Shown: one piece after another, positions 8,304 to 21,975 of the stretch
How positions within the stretch are numbered: the stretch's first letter is position 1
Layout of the letters: every line of letters begins with the position of its first letter
Source of the DNA: Mycobacterium sp. 852002-51971_SCH5477799-a
Lineage (GTDB): Bacteria; Actinomycetota; Actinomycetes; Mycobacteriales; Mycobacteriaceae
Length of the DNA: 64,000 nt
NCBI RefSeq assembly: GCF_001667145.1
Contig: NZ_LZIF01000087.1
Span: 62,001 to 126,000 of the forward strand
Direction: 5' to 3'
The notes under the pieces: model-generated
Told to the model about the DNA's origin: nothing
What the model saw: the letters and a program-made list of their open reading frames with translations, nothing else
Databases searched by the model: none
Position numbers and translations under genes: made by a program

Positions 8304-9866
8304 TCATTGTCCGGTGTGCACCAGCCCGTGCTGCAGGGCGTACATGCTGGCGCCGATGCGGTTGGACACGCCGATCTTGGCGTACGTTCGCTCGACATGG
8401 TTGCGGGCGGTCTTCTCGCTGATCACCAGCGACGCCGCGATCTGCTTGTTCGACGCGCCACGAGCGACCAGACACAGGACTTCGATCTCGCGTGGGGTCA
8501 GCCCGTCCGGTCGCGCGGCCGTCCGCTGCGCGGGTTGTCCCGCCGCCTGCAGCACCACTTCGACGGCGACCGGGTCGAGCTCGCCGGCCCGTACCCGGCC
8601 CCGCAACCGGCGCGCGGCCGCGGCCGGTGACAGCTGTTCTCGATACGGCCTTGGCTCGCAGGCGGACTGGTAACAGACCGCGGCGGCCAGGATGCGGTCC
8701 GGCAGGCCGAGCGCGGTGGCGGTCACGCCGCGCGGGTAGCCCGACCCGTCGAGGCATTCGTGGTGATTGCCGGCGACCTCCGCCAGCCGAATAAGCCCGG
8801 GCACCTGGTTGAGGATGCGCACCGTGAGATACGGATGCAGCCGTACCCGCTCGAACTCCGATGCGCTCAACGGCCCCGGCCGCGACCAGATTCGATTCGA
8901 CACCCCGATGCGGCCCAGATCGTGGACGTGGCCGGCGCGCCGGGTCAGCGCGACCGCGTCGCGCTCAAGACCGGCTGCCTGCGCGGCCTGTCCGGCAAGA
9001 TCAGCCACGGCGCGCGAATGACCAAGAGTGAAAGGACATTTCAGGTCGACGAAGTCGCCCAGCGCGAGGAGCAAGGTGTCCAGCGACTGGTCGTCGAGCC
9101 GTCGATGGCGATCGGGCGCCTCGCGCAATGCGGCCGCCCACGCATCACCCGCGGGAGGGCCGGACAGGATCGCGTCGGCGTCGCGTAGGAAGGCGTCGGC
9201 CACCCGCGGATCGAACTGGCCGCCGCGTCGGCCGCTCACCATGGCCACCGCCCCCGCAACGCCGAAGGTGCGGTGATGCACCTCGACCGTGTCGGCGATC
9301 TGGGCGATGCGCATCTGGATCGGGATGTCGTCCCCCCGCGCCCCGGCGGGCAGCCCACCGCCGTCGTAGCGCTCGAAAGCGAATGCTAGTGCGGCTTGCA
9401 CGTTGGGGCCCAAGCCAATTCGGTCCGCCAGCAGCGCCGCCGACGCGCAGTGCGAGTGGATCAGTCGTGAGATGTGACCGCGCGCGTTGGCGAACAACGT
9501 CGCCATCACGCTCAGCCGGTGTGCCAGGGGCTGGCCGCGCCCCACGTTGCTCGCCAGGAAGCGCAGGTACGGGATGCCGGACCAGTCGATCAGATACGAG
9601 TCGTGGCGCACGGCGATGTCGTCGCCGAACCATCGCGCATATTCGTGGGAGTCCGCGTGGCAGCCGATCCACATGATCAGGGTGGTGTAGTAGGCGCAGT
9701 CGCGCTGGTCGCCGTCCAGGCCGAGCCGGTCGGCCAGCCTGGTCGCGATAAGCGCCGCGCGCAGCATGTGCTCGGCGGGCTGGCCGAGGCCGAGGTCGAT
9801 CGCCACCGACAACGCCGCCAGCAACTCCGCGCGGGTGGGTAATTCAGGCGCCGACATGAGGTTCAT
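8304..9866 (-). CDS. Tandem HD-GYP domain LuxR-type regulator
   Basis: A 520-residue protein joining two HD-type modules to a DNA-binding domain. Residues about 130-200 form a first HD-GYP-like repeat with FERYDGGGLPAG but without a clear HD pair. Residues about 280-400 form a complete-looking HD-GYP domain: GHSRAV (H283), HDLGRIG (H315-D316), LHPYLT (H344), NHHE and DGSGYPRG (367-380). Residues 455-515 are a LuxR/GerE helix-turn-helix (LTPREIEVLCLVARGASNKQIA). HD-GYP domains hydrolyse cyclic di-GMP in many bacteria, so this may be a one-component regulator that turns over or senses a cyclic dinucleotide. It is 24 bp downstream of an uncharacterised gene in the same direction. H37Rv carries a different gene (Rv3239c) at this position as I recall. 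Confidence 0.85.
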   Translation of the reverse strand: MNLMSAPELPTRAELLAALSVAIDLGLGQPAEHMLRAALIATRLADRLGLDGDQRDCAYYTTLIMWIGCHADSHEYARWFGDDIAVRHDSYLIDWSGIPYLRFLASNVGRGQPLAHRLSVMATLFANARGHISRLIHSHCASAALLADRIGLGPNVQAALAFAFERYDGGGLPAGARGDDIPIQMRIAQIADTVEVHHRTFGVAGAVAMVSGRRGGQFDPRVADAFLRDADAILSGPPAGDAWAAALREAPDRHRRLDDQSLDTLLLALGDFVDLKCPFTLGHSRAVADLAGQAAQAAGLERDAVALTRRAGHVHDLGRIGVSNRIWSRPGPLSASEFERVRLHPYLTVRILNQVPGLIRLAEVAGNHHECLDGSGYPRGVTATALGLPDRILAAAVCYQSACEPRPYREQLSPAAAARRLRGRVRAGELDPVAVEVVLQAAGQPAQRTAARPDGLTPREIEVLCLVARGASNKQIAASLVISEKTARNHVERTYAKIGVSNRIGASMYALQHGLVHTGQ

Positions 9867-9890
9867 TGTGCCCAGCTAATCGCCGCGGGG

Positions 9891-10637
9891 TCATCCAATT
9901 GGAATAGTGCGCCGCACGATTTGATGGCGGGCCGCGTCGAACGTCTCGAAATGCCCGGAGCCCACCGCGAACACGCCGCGTTGCGGCGGCCGGAAGCCAC
10001 CCAGGCTCGCCTGCCGCTGTAGCGGTCCCACCGGTCCCAGGTCGACGTCGCTCAGCACCGCGCGCGAGCTGGCTACCGCCCACACCCGCGTGGGCGCGAT
10101 CATGAATCGCTGGCCATTGGGCGCGATTCCGGACAGCCGGACCCGGCCGGCGCGCAAGGTCGGGCCGGCGACTCGACCGAGCACAGCCAGGGCCGCCCGG
10201 TTGGTCCAGGCCCGCGCCGGCAACCGTCCGCCGACCGCGCTCATCACTCGCGTCGACGTGGTGGCGCGGATATCCACCTGCCAGGCAAGCAAATTCGGGA
10301 TCTGCACGAACAGCGACCACGGGGTGACCCACGCGACGTCGATGTCGCATTGGACCGCGTCGTGCGGGGTGGCCGCGCTGAAGAACCGGGCGCAGCTCTG
10401 CGGCCCGGGCGTCGTCGCGTAAAACGTCCAGACACCGTCGGGGTCTCGATGCCACACCGATCGATAGCCGGGCGAGAACGACGTCGCCGGAAACTGCCGC
10501 AGCGCCAGGTAATGTCCGCTGGCGAACGGGAGGCCCATCACGCCAAAGCCGACGAAGCGTTCGTCGCTTCCGGCGGGCAGGACGGGGTGCTGCAGGACGG
10601 CGGTGGCGGCGTCGAGCGGGGTGCGTGAACTTCTCAT
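9891..10637 (-). CDS. Uncharacterised 248-residue protein
   Basis: I do not recognise a named family with certainty. The protein starts MRSSRTPLDAATAVLQHPVLPAG, has no signal peptide or membrane segment, and is rich in aromatic residues and beta-prone segments (GHYLALRQFPATSF, VWTFYATTPG, RFMIAPTRVWAV). The overall pattern recalls the acetoacetate decarboxylase-like/DUF2071 barrel folds, but this is only an impression. It lies 24 bp upstream of the HD-GYP/LuxR regulator gene and is probably its operon partner. The ATG at 10637 is the first plausible start; the open frame extends upstream through an intergenic repeat region that is unlikely to be coding. Confidence 0.7.
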   Translation of the reverse strand: MRSSRTPLDAATAVLQHPVLPAGSDERFVGFGVMGLPFASGHYLALRQFPATSFSPGYRSVWHRDPDGVWTFYATTPGPQSCARFFSAATPHDAVQCDIDVAWVTPWSLFVQIPNLLAWQVDIRATTSTRVMSAVGGRLPARAWTNRAALAVLGRVAGPTLRAGRVRLSGIAPNGQRFMIAPTRVWAVASSRAVLSDVDLGPVGPLQRQASLGGFRPPQRGVFAVGSGHFETFDAARHQIVRRTIPIG

Positions 10638-10707
10638 GCACGAAGCCTGCGCGCGCTCACCGCCGCGGCGCATGGGGCGGATGCCCCAATTTGGCCACGA
10701 GTGTGCG

Positions 10708-10753
10708 GCCTGCCGCGCCTTCGGTGCCGAGTGTGCGGCGGGCCGCACACTCG
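10708..10753. repeat. Inverted-repeat hairpin 3' of secA1
   Basis: CGAGTGTGCGGC occurs at 10708-10719 and again at 10728-10739. The second copy faces a perfect inverted copy GCCGCACACTCG at 10742-10753 with only 2 bp between arms. The element sits 35 bp beyond the secA1 stop codon. The same 12-mer with inverted partner occurs beyond the sahH stop codon (20319-20374), so it probably acts as a transcription terminator or 3' mRNA hairpin. Confidence 0.65.
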
Positions 10754-10788
10754 CGCGGAAGGCGGGAGTGCGCGGAAGGCTTGCGGCG

Positions 10789-13617
<2,829 letters not shown>

Positions 13618-13696
13618 AGCTATGTCCCCTGTTGGTAGGAGTCTTGCATTGAGCGACTCCCATGGTAGGCGACGACGCCCGGATGGCCGCCGTAGC

Positions 13697-13713
13697 GGCG
13701 ATCGCAAGCGCGG
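13697..13713. repeat. 17-bp dispersed repeat core between secA1 and hpf
   Basis: GGCGATCGCAAGCGCGG here is repeated exactly, in inverted orientation, at 62321-62337. It is part of a short intergenic GC-rich repeat family described under the elements at 22642, 59108 and 62281. The surrounding 135 bp between the hpf stop codon and the secA1 start codon also holds the secA1 promoter and ribosome binding site. Confidence 0.6.
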
Positions 13714-13752
13714 CAACGCCGGGCGTAGCGGGTCGCCGCCCGACCAACCCTC

Positions 13753-14433
13753 TCAGGAGAGCCTGATCAGCCCGTAGTCGTAGGCGTGGCGTCGGTACAC
13801 CACACAGGGCCGTTCGGTCTGCTTGTCGTGGAACAAGAAGAAGTCGTGTCCGACGAGTTCCATCTCGTAGAGGGCGTCGTCGACCGTCATCGGCGTGGCC
13901 GGGTGCTCCTTGGTCCGCACGATTCGCCCGGGCTCGTGGTCGGCCTCCACGCCGTCGTGCTCGGCCGGCGCGGGTTGCGGCGCGCTGCGCGGCGGGACGG
14001 GTGGCACCGCCGTCGCGGCGGCCAGTGACACCGGGGTCTTGTCGCCGTAGTGCACCTTGCGGCGGTCCTTGACGCGGCGCAGCCGATTCTCCAGTTTGTC
14101 GACCGCGGACTCGAACGCGGCGTAGAAACTATTGGCGCAGGCTTCCGCCCTCGTCACCGGGCCGCGGCCACGGGCAGTGATCTCGACGCGCTGACAGGAT
14201 TTTCGCTGACGCCGGTTGGGCGCGTGCTTGAGCTCGACATCGAAGAGATAAATGGAGCGATCGAACCGCTCGAGGCGGGCGAGCTTTTGCGAGACGTACA
14301 GACGGTAATGATCGGGGATTTCCACGTTGCGGCCCTTGAACACAACGTCGGCGGTGGTTGTCGGTGGGGCTTGCCCATCGGTGACGGGCGGTTGGTCCAG
14401 AATCTGACCGGAATCCACGGATAGCCTTGACAT
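13753..14433 (-). CDS. hpf: Ribosome hibernation promoting factor, long form (HPF/MPY)
   Basis: Rv3241c-type long HPF, 226 residues, which binds the 30S decoding centre and inactivates ribosomes in stationary or nutrient-limited cells. The N-terminal S30AE/YfiA domain spans about residues 28-130 (VVFKGRNVEIPDHYRLYVSQKLARLERF ... VEITARGRGP). A Pro/Ala linker follows, and the C-terminal HPF domain (TVDDALYEMELVGHDFFLFHD ... VVYRRHAYDYGLIRL) is complete. I chose the ATG at 14433 (MSRLSVDSG); a GTG at 14460 with a preceding Lys-Lys-Arg stretch would add nine residues. The 300-bp region upstream should carry its promoter. Confidence 0.93.
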   Translation of the reverse strand: MSRLSVDSGQILDQPPVTDGQAPPTTTADVVFKGRNVEIPDHYRLYVSQKLARLERFDRSIYLFDVELKHAPNRRQRKSCQRVEITARGRGPVTRAEACANSFYAAFESAVDKLENRLRRVKDRRKVHYGDKTPVSLAAATAVPPVPPRSAPQPAPAEHDGVEADHEPGRIVRTKEHPATPMTVDDALYEMELVGHDFFLFHDKQTERPCVVYRRHAYDYGLIRLS

Positions 14434-14752
14434 ACGTGACAACTCGTTTCTCTTTTTCACGTCACACGCGCCCTGCGTGCCTGGCTGCTTAATGCGCCGA
14501 CGAGGTGGGAGCGGTTCGAGACTGGCTACCGCCGCAGGCTGCCCGCCGGAGCAAGGTGTCGATTACTCACCCCTTCCCGCGGATGGGTCTCACCTGGAAA
14601 TTCGCGACCAGTGAGTCAGACCGATGAGTCGTTCTTCGTTGTTTTCGACGTTAGCTCGTGTTCGCCTGCCGATGCCACTAATTTGGTCGAGCTGTTGCAT
14701 GTTCTTCACAAGCTCTTGGCTGGTTCATGGGTTGCGCGCGGCCGCGGCCGAT
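14434..14752. other. Intergenic region between comF and hpf
   Basis: About 320 bp without a supportable gene. The hpf side must contain the hpf promoter and leader, since hpf reads leftward from 14433; a GTG-led nine-codon extension of hpf lies at 14434-14460. I see no tRNA, riboswitch or convincing hairpin, and no repeat shared with the rest of the window. Confidence 0.5.
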
Positions 14753-15385
14753 TCAGACCGCGGCGATCGTTAGCACCGCGGTGACCCGAACCCCGACGGC
14801 CTGAAGGATCCGCACCGATTCGCGCGCCGTCGCGCCGGTGGTGACGATGTCGTCGACGAGCATGACTTCGCCGCGCGGCGGCGAGCCGCGCAGCACCACC
14901 CGGCCGGCGATGTTGCGCTGGCGCGCGGTCGTGCCCAGACCCACCGAATCTCGCGTCAGCGCCTTGAGCCGCAAGGCCGGCACGACGGTGATGTCGGGAT
15001 GCCGCGCCACCGCGGCGCGCGCCAGCCGGGCGACCGGGTCACCGCCGCGCCGGCGCGCGGCCGAACGCCGGGTCGGTGCTGGCACGACGGTCAGCGGGGT
15101 CGACACGATCCCCCACGACAGCAGCCTGTGCACCCCGATGGCCAGCGCGCGCGCCAGCGGTTCGACAAGATCGGCGCGGCCCTGCTCCTTGAGCGCCAGG
15201 ATCGCGTGCCGGCGCGCGTTGGCGTAGCGGCCCAGCGCGAACACCGGAACCTCCGGGTCGATGCGCGGGTTCACCACATGCGGCTGATCGGCGCTCACCG
15301 ACAGTTCGACGGCGCACGCGTCGCACCAGCGGGTCGTCGGCGCCCCGCAGCCGCCGCATTCGGCCGGCAGGAACAGGTCGAGCAT
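14753..15385 (-). CDS. ComF family phosphoribosyltransferase-like protein
   Basis: A 210-residue Rv3242c-like protein. The N-terminus has a cysteine pattern typical of ComF proteins: CGGCGAPTTRWCDAC, a likely zinc-binding site. The C-terminal half is a type I phosphoribosyltransferase fold with the PRPP loop VMLVDDIVTTGATARES at about residues 173-190. ComF proteins take part in natural transformation in some bacteria, and their role in mycobacteria is not established. In H37Rv a further gene, Rv3243c, separates comF from lpqB. Here only 30 bp separate the comF start from the lpqB stop. Confidence 0.88.
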   Translation of the reverse strand: MLDLFLPAECGGCGAPTTRWCDACAVELSVSADQPHVVNPRIDPEVPVFALGRYANARRHAILALKEQGRADLVEPLARALAIGVHRLLSWGIVSTPLTVVPAPTRRSAARRRGGDPVARLARAAVARHPDITVVPALRLKALTRDSVGLGTTARQRNIAGRVVLRGSPPRGEVMLVDDIVTTGATARESVRILQAVGVRVTAVLTIAAV

Positions 15386-15414
15386 GGCGTCAGTGTGCCG
15401 CCCGGGTGTGACAG

Positions 15415-17172
15415 CTAGCCCGGCAGGACCGGGGCCGCCCCGGGAACCGTCAGCCCGGGCACGTCCGACCAGCCCTGCTGGCCGTCGGCCGACGGCGAAT
15501 ACTGCAGCACCCCTTGCGGACCCGCGACGTAGGCCGTCGACGGGTTGGCGGCCACCGTCGTCACCGGCATCTGTAAACCGTGCGGCGGCGCGTCGGAGTT
15601 CACCCCGTCGATATTCACATACGACACCGGGTGGCTGGCGTCGGTGCGCGTCACCACGATGTCGTCACCGGTGCGCCACGACAGCGACACCACCGAATTG
15701 CCCAGCCCGAAACCGAGCCGGCGCGGGAAGGTCAAAGCGTACTGTCCGGCCTGGGTCTGCTCGACGCTGGCGAGAATCACCTGGCCACCGATCACCATCG
15801 CGGCGCGGGTGCTGTCGCGGGACAGCTGCAGGTCGGTGATCGGCCCCGGGAACCGGGTGGCCACCGCCACCGAATCCACCGGAAGGCGCGCGGGTTGCCC
15901 CGAGGCCGGCTCCTGGATCGCCCGCAACACGTTGTTGCCGTCGACCACCACCCAGACGACGTCGTCCAGCGACCAGGTCGGTCGCGACAGGGTGTGTCCG
16001 TCGGCGGACTGCACCGCCTCCTGGCCGAGATCACCGATCCACAAGGACGCGGCCATGTCCGGGGCACCGCGATGCAGCGTCACCACCGACGCCACCTGCC
16101 TGCCGCTGCGCGACAGCGCCGCGCCGGTCTGGTCGCCCATGCGACCGAACGCGCCGGCCACCATCGAGGTGTGCTGGCCGTCCAGCGACACCAGTGAGCC
16201 GTTCACCAGGGCATGCAGCCCCGCGCCCGCGCCGTCGGCCGCGCCGGGGTCGGTGGCCGCGACGTCGGAGGTGGTCCACCCGTCGCGGAACCGGTCGTCC
16301 AGCGGCGCGCCGTCGGCGTTGATCACATACGGTCCGCGGATGTCAGCCCTGGCCAGGGTCCAAATGATCTGCGCCGCAAGCAATTGCCGGCTGTGCGGAT
16401 CGGTGGTGGACAGCTTCTCCAGATCGACGCGCGCACCGCCGTAACCGCGCCCGATGCCGTTCTTGCCGCCGTCGGCCCGGGTCACCGGCCCGCGCAGCCG
16501 CAGGGGCGGTGCGAGCAGGTTGCGGACCGTATGCGCCATCTCGGGCCGCGGACCGGCGATCATCTTGGAGATCAGCTCGGTGGCCAACTGGTCGTGGTCA
16601 GGCACCGCGACGTAGCGCGGGTCGGGAACCACCGTCTTGCCGGTCGGGTCGTCGAAGTACAGCGTGTTGCGTTTGTAGGTGGACTGAAACTGCTGCCAGT
16701 CCAGGAACACTCCGTTGGGCAGCCGGTCGATGCGCCAGCCGCCGGAGGTCTTGACCAATTCGATCGGCCCGGGGTCGGGCAGCACACCCTCGGCGGTCTC
16801 GAACACCCCCACGTCGGACAGCGAACCCAGGATGTCCGCTCGCATGGTCGCCGAAACACGTTCGGCCGCACGTGTTTCGACGAACACCACATGGTCGATC
16901 AGCAGCGCGCTACCGGCATCGTCCCAGGCGTTGGACGCCGACTGGGTGAGGAACTGCCGCGCAGCGAGATGCCGGTTCGCGGGATCGGCTGTGGCCTTGA
17001 AGAATTCGCGCAGCAGGACGTCGGGGTCCATGCCCGGGGTCGGTTTGGGCAAGTTCGACGGCTCGGGCCGCTCGACGGTGCCGATGGCTTGCGGCGCCGA
17101 CGAGCTGGGCACCCCGGCGCAGCCGGCGAGCAGCATGGCCGGCATCAGCAGGGCAACCAACCGCCGCATCAC
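15415..17172 (-). CDS. lpqB: Lipoprotein LpqB, MtrAB-associated
   Basis: Exported lipoprotein of 585 residues that interacts with the sensor MtrB and tunes MtrA phosphorylation and cell division. The signal peptide [18 protein letters not shown] gives a lipobox LAGC with lipidated Cys18. The middle is the LpqB/GerMN-like domain (residues about 60-270), and the C-terminal half is the LpqB beta-propeller region ([16 protein letters not shown], then repeated blade-like segments). The start overlaps the mtrB stop by 4 bp (ATGA), so the two are translationally coupled in the order mtrA-mtrB-lpqB. Confidence 0.95.
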   Translation of the reverse strand: MMRRLVALLMPAMLLAGCAGVPSSSAPQAIGTVERPEPSNLPKPTPGMDPDVLLREFFKATADPANRHLAARQFLTQSASNAWDDAGSALLIDHVVFVETRAAERVSATMRADILGSLSDVGVFETAEGVLPDPGPIELVKTSGGWRIDRLPNGVFLDWQQFQSTYKRNTLYFDDPTGKTVVPDPRYVAVPDHDQLATELISKMIAGPRPEMAHTVRNLLAPPLRLRGPVTRADGGKNGIGRGYGGARVDLEKLSTTDPHSRQLLAAQIIWTLARADIRGPYVINADGAPLDDRFRDGWTTSDVAATDPGAADGAGAGLHALVNGSLVSLDGQHTSMVAGAFGRMGDQTGAALSRSGRQVASVVTLHRGAPDMAASLWIGDLGQEAVQSADGHTLSRPTWSLDDVVWVVVDGNNVLRAIQEPASGQPARLPVDSVAVATRFPGPITDLQLSRDSTRAAMVIGGQVILASVEQTQAGQYALTFPRRLGFGLGNSVVSLSWRTGDDIVVTRTDASHPVSYVNIDGVNSDAPPHGLQMPVTTVAANPSTAYVAGPQGVLQYSPSADGQQGWSDVPGLTVPGAAPVLPG

Positions 17173-18851
17173 AGGGTCCTCTCGGCGTGCTCACGCTGGC
17201 GCTGCTGGCGTTCCTTGTGCTCGGGCCCATCGGCCTGGGCGGCGGGCTGCGGAATCGGCTTCATGGGCAGCGGGCTGGTGGTCACCTTGTGGCCGCGAAC
17301 CAGCGGCAACGTCAGCCGGAAGCACGAGCCGTCACCCGGTTCACCCCACGCCTCCAGCCTGCCCTGGTGCAGGCGCGCGTCCTCGATGCTGATCGCCAGG
17401 CCGAGTCCGGTGCCGCCGGAGCGGCGCACCCGCGACGGGTCGGCCCGCCAGAACCGGCTGAACACCAGCTTCTCCTCGCCCGGCCGCAGCCCGACGCCGT
17501 AGTCGCGGACGGTGACGGCCACCGTGTCCTCGTCGGCGGCCATCCGGATCTTGACCGGCTTGTGCTCGGCGTGGTCGATGGCGTTGGCGATCAGGTTGCG
17601 CAGGATGCGCTCCACCCGGCGGGTGTCGACCTCGGCGATCACCTCTTCGGCGGGCAGATTCACCTTCAGTTCGATGCCGGCGTCTTCGGCCAGATGCCCC
17701 ACGTTGCTCAGCGCGCTCTGCACGGTGGTGCGCAGGTCGACGGCCTCGACGGACAGCTCGGCGACACCGGCGTCGTGCCGGGAGATTTCGAGCAGGTCGT
17801 TGAGCAGCGACTCGAACCGGTCCAGCTCGTTGACCATCAGCTCGGTGGAGCGCGCCAGCGTCGGGTCCAGATCGGCGCTGTGGTCATAGATCAGGTCGGC
17901 GGCCATCCGCACGGTGGTCAACGGGGTGCGCAGCTCGTGGCTGACGTCGGAAGTGAAGCGCCGCTGCAGATTACCGAACTCCTCCAGCTGGGTGATCTGG
18001 CGCGACAGGCTCTCGGCCATGTCGTTGAACGACATGGCCAGCCGCGCCATGTCGTCCTCGCCGCGCACCGGCATGCGTTCGGACAGGTGCCCCTCGGCGA
18101 ACCGTTCGGCGATCCGCGACGCCGATCGCACCGGCACCACCACCTGCCGCGACACCAGCAGAGCGATCCCGGCCAGCAGCACCAGCAGCACCGCGCCGCC
18201 GGTGATCATGGTGCCGCGCACCAGCTGGATGGTGGCCTGCTCGTTTTTCAGCGGAAAGATCAGGTACAGCTCCAGGTTGGCGACCTGAGACGACGCCGGC
18301 GTGCCGACGATCAGCGCCGGTCCGGAGAACCCGTCGGTGTGCACGGCCGCGTACTGGTAGGACGCCTGCCCCGCCTTGACGAAGCCGCGCAGGGAACCGG
18401 GCACCTGGTCTACGGGGCCGGCCGTGGTCGCCGCGCGCGGGCCATCGCCGGGCACCATCAGCACCGCGTCGAAGGCACCGGCCAGCCCCGCGCCCGAGGC
18501 CGAATCGGTCTTGGAGGTCAGCGTGTTGCGCGCCAACTGCAGGCTGCTGTCCAACGACCGCGTTTCTTCGCCGTTGACGATCCCGCCCACGGTGGTGCGC
18601 GCCCGCTCGATCTGCTCGATGGCGGCCTTGACCTTGACGTCGAGCACCCGATTGGTGACCTGACTGGTCAATACGAATCCGAGCGCCAAAATGACCGCGA
18701 GGGACAGCCCCAGCGTCAGCGCCACCACCCGCAGCTGCAGCGAGCGGCGCCAGGCAATGGCCACGGCCCGGCTGACGGTACCCATGCCACGAGTCATGGG
18801 GCCGGAGCGCCCCCAGCGGCTCCGAGTGCGTCGCCGGGAGCCCCAAATCAC
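17169..18851 (-). CDS. mtrB: Sensor histidine kinase MtrB
   Basis: Membrane sensor kinase of the MtrAB system controlling cell division, wall turnover and dnaA/rpfB-type targets. Of 560 residues, about 40-63 and 210-233 are the two membrane segments flanking an extracytoplasmic domain. These are followed by HAMP ([21 protein letters not shown]), the dimerisation/phosphoacceptor box [19 protein letters not shown] with its His, and an HATPase domain with [22 protein letters not shown] and GTGLGLAIS. The start at 18851 gives the ~50-residue cytoplasmic lead seen in other mycobacterial MtrB proteins. The gene lies 37 bp downstream of mtrA and overlaps lpqB. Confidence 0.96.
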   Translation of the reverse strand: MIWGSRRRTRSRWGRSGPMTRGMGTVSRAVAIAWRRSLQLRVVALTLGLSLAVILALGFVLTSQVTNRVLDVKVKAAIEQIERARTTVGGIVNGEETRSLDSSLQLARNTLTSKTDSASGAGLAGAFDAVLMVPGDGPRAATTAGPVDQVPGSLRGFVKAGQASYQYAAVHTDGFSGPALIVGTPASSQVANLELYLIFPLKNEQATIQLVRGTMITGGAVLLVLLAGIALLVSRQVVVPVRSASRIAERFAEGHLSERMPVRGEDDMARLAMSFNDMAESLSRQITQLEEFGNLQRRFTSDVSHELRTPLTTVRMAADLIYDHSADLDPTLARSTELMVNELDRFESLLNDLLEISRHDAGVAELSVEAVDLRTTVQSALSNVGHLAEDAGIELKVNLPAEEVIAEVDTRRVERILRNLIANAIDHAEHKPVKIRMAADEDTVAVTVRDYGVGLRPGEEKLVFSRFWRADPSRVRRSGGTGLGLAISIEDARLHQGRLEAWGEPGDGSCFRLTLPLVRGHKVTTSPLPMKPIPQPAAQADGPEHKERQQRQREHAERTL

Positions 18852-18888
18852 CGCCGGCGCCCCCTACGGCGCTCTAGACGTGCGCGGG

Positions 18889-19575
18889 TCACGGAGGTCC
18901 GGCCTTGTAACCCACTCCTCGAACGGTCAACACAACGGTCGGGTTCTCAGGGTCTTTCTCGACCTTGGCACGCAGACGCTGGACGTGCACGTTCACCAAG
19001 CGGGTATCCGCCGGATGACGATAGCCCCACACCTGTTCGAGCAGCACATCACGAGTAAACACCTGCCGCGGTTTGCGCGCCAACGCCACCAGCAAGTCGA
19101 ATTCCAGCGGTGTCAGGGAGATCTGCTCGCCGTTGCGCGTGACCTTGTGCGCCGGCACGTCGATCTCGACGTCGGCGATGGACAGCATCTCGGCCGGCTC
19201 GTCGTCGTTGCGCCGCAGCCGCGCCCGCACCCGGGCCACCAGCTCCTTCGGCTTGAACGGCTTCATGATGTAGTCGTCGGCACCCGACTCGAGGCCCAGG
19301 ACCACGTCGACGGTGTCCGTCTTGGCGGTGAGCATCACGATCGGCACGCCGGAATCGGCGCGCAACACCCGGCACACGTCGATGCCGTTCATGCCGGGCA
19401 GCATCAAGTCCAACAACACCAGGTCGGGGCGCAGTTCGCGCACCGCAGTCAGGGCCTGGGTGCCGTCACCGATGACCGCAGTGTCGAAACCCTCCCCACG
19501 AAGCACGATGGTGAGCATCTCGGCTAGCGAAGCGTCGTCGTCGACGACCAAAATCCTTTGCCTCATGGAGTCCAT
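18889..19575 (-). CDS. mtrA: Response regulator MtrA
   Basis: OmpR/PhoB-family response regulator of 228 residues, essential in M. tuberculosis. The receiver domain (residues 7-120) shows the acidic pair VDDD, the phosphoacceptor in LVLLDLMLPGMNG, the Thr in MLTAKTD and the Lys in DYIMKPFKPKE. The winged-helix DNA-binding domain ends VRGVGYKAGPP. The sequence agrees throughout with the M. tuberculosis protein as I remember it, showing strong purifying selection. Two ATGs (19575 and 19566) are possible; MDSMRQ matches the usual 228-residue length. First gene of the mtrA-mtrB-lpqB operon. Confidence 0.98.
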   Translation of the reverse strand: MDSMRQRILVVDDDASLAEMLTIVLRGEGFDTAVIGDGTQALTAVRELRPDLVLLDLMLPGMNGIDVCRVLRADSGVPIVMLTAKTDTVDVVLGLESGADDYIMKPFKPKELVARVRARLRRNDDEPAEMLSIADVEIDVPAHKVTRNGEQISLTPLEFDLLVALARKPRQVFTRDVLLEQVWGYRHPADTRLVNVHVQRLRAKVEKDPENPTVVLTVRGVGYKAGPP

Positions 19576-19655
19576 GGTGTCACCAGATCGGGACAAAACT
19601 CGGGCACCACACGGGCGTTTCTCCTTCGAAACGGCCGAATCGTGACAAAGCTGTG

Positions 19656-20288
19656 CTAGTTGGCGGCCAAATCGGCGGCCAACCGGCCCGGATCGATGTC
19701 CGCGTCGACGCTCAGCCAGCGGCCACCCCAGCCCGCGGCGGCCAGTTCGGCGTAGACCGCGCCGGTGCGCTGCTGAAGCCCGTCGTCGCGTTCGTAGCTG
19801 TCGCGCGCCCGGCCCGGATCGGACTCGGCCCGGCTGCGGGCGCGCCGCCCGGCCAGTTCGGCGGGCACCGCGAGCAGCACCTGCCAGTCGGGCGCGGGCA
19901 GCCCGAGGCGCCGATACTCCAGCGCGTGTATCCATTCCACGGCCGGCCCGGCGGCGTCCTGGTGCAGGCGGGCCGCGGTGTATGCCGCGTTGGAGGCGAC
20001 GTAGCGATCCATGATCACCACGTCGTGCTCGCGGCGCAGCGCATCGATTTCGTCGACAGCCCCGGCACGGTCCAGCGCGAAGAGCATCGCCATCGCATAG
20101 GCCGACGACGCGAGGTCGCCATGCTCGCCATGCAGGGCCTCGGACGCGATGTCGGCGGTCACCGATCGCCCATAACGCGGGAAGGCCAGCATGGCGACCG
20201 ACTTGCCGTCCGCCTGAAACAGGTTGCGGAGCTTGTCGGTCAGCGTGCGCTTGCCGGCGCCGTCGATGCCTTCGATCGCGATCAGCAC
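19656..20288 (-). CDS. tmk: Thymidylate kinase
   Basis: Phosphorylates dTMP to dTDP in thymidine nucleotide synthesis. The 210 residues carry a P-loop IEGIDGAGKRTLTDKL at 5-20, the DR(Y/H) motif in IMDRYVASNAAY, and the Arg-rich lid RRARSRAESDPGRARDSYERDD. Mycobacterial Tmk has the unusual FPRYGRSV and lid composition seen here (Rv3247c). The gene sits between mtrA (81 bp downstream) and sahH (100 bp upstream), the latter gap holding the inverted repeat at 20319-20374. Confidence 0.96.
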   Translation of the reverse strand: MLIAIEGIDGAGKRTLTDKLRNLFQADGKSVAMLAFPRYGRSVTADIASEALHGEHGDLASSAYAMAMLFALDRAGAVDEIDALRREHDVVIMDRYVASNAAYTAARLHQDAAGPAVEWIHALEYRRLGLPAPDWQVLLAVPAELAGRRARSRAESDPGRARDSYERDDGLQQRTGAVYAELAAAGWGGRWLSVDADIDPGRLAADLAAN

Positions 20289-20318
20289 GGCGCGAGCCTA
20301 TCGCCGCCGAGTGCTGCG

Positions 20319-20374
20319 CGAGTGTGCGGCCAGCCGCACGTCGAACACCGAATATGCGCCTGCCCGCACACTCG
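20319..20374. repeat. Inverted-repeat hairpin 3' of sahH
   Basis: Arm CGAGTGTGCGGC at 20319-20330 pairs with CCGCACACTCG at 20364-20374 across a loop that itself contains GCCGCAC and GTGCGG-like half sites. The same 12-mer family lies 3' of secA1. Both elements sit within 40 bp of a stop codon, so a terminator role for sahH transcription is likely. Confidence 0.6.
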
Positions 20375-20387
20375 GCGGCCGGGCTGC

Positions 20388-21875
<1,488 letters not shown>

Positions 21876-21975
21876 AACGTGTGTTCTTCCTTTTTCGGCT
21901 CGCTCGGGTCCAAGCGGTAATTAGCTTAGGTATGTTCTTGGGCCACTGTAGTCGCGGGTCCGCGCGCCTTGCGGG

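Noticed and set aside
21876..21975. SAH- or SAM-sensing riboswitch upstream of sahH
   Set aside because: The 100-bp leader holds an AT-rich promoter-like stretch and an AAAGGAAG ribosome binding site, but no riboswitch-like paired core could be traced.
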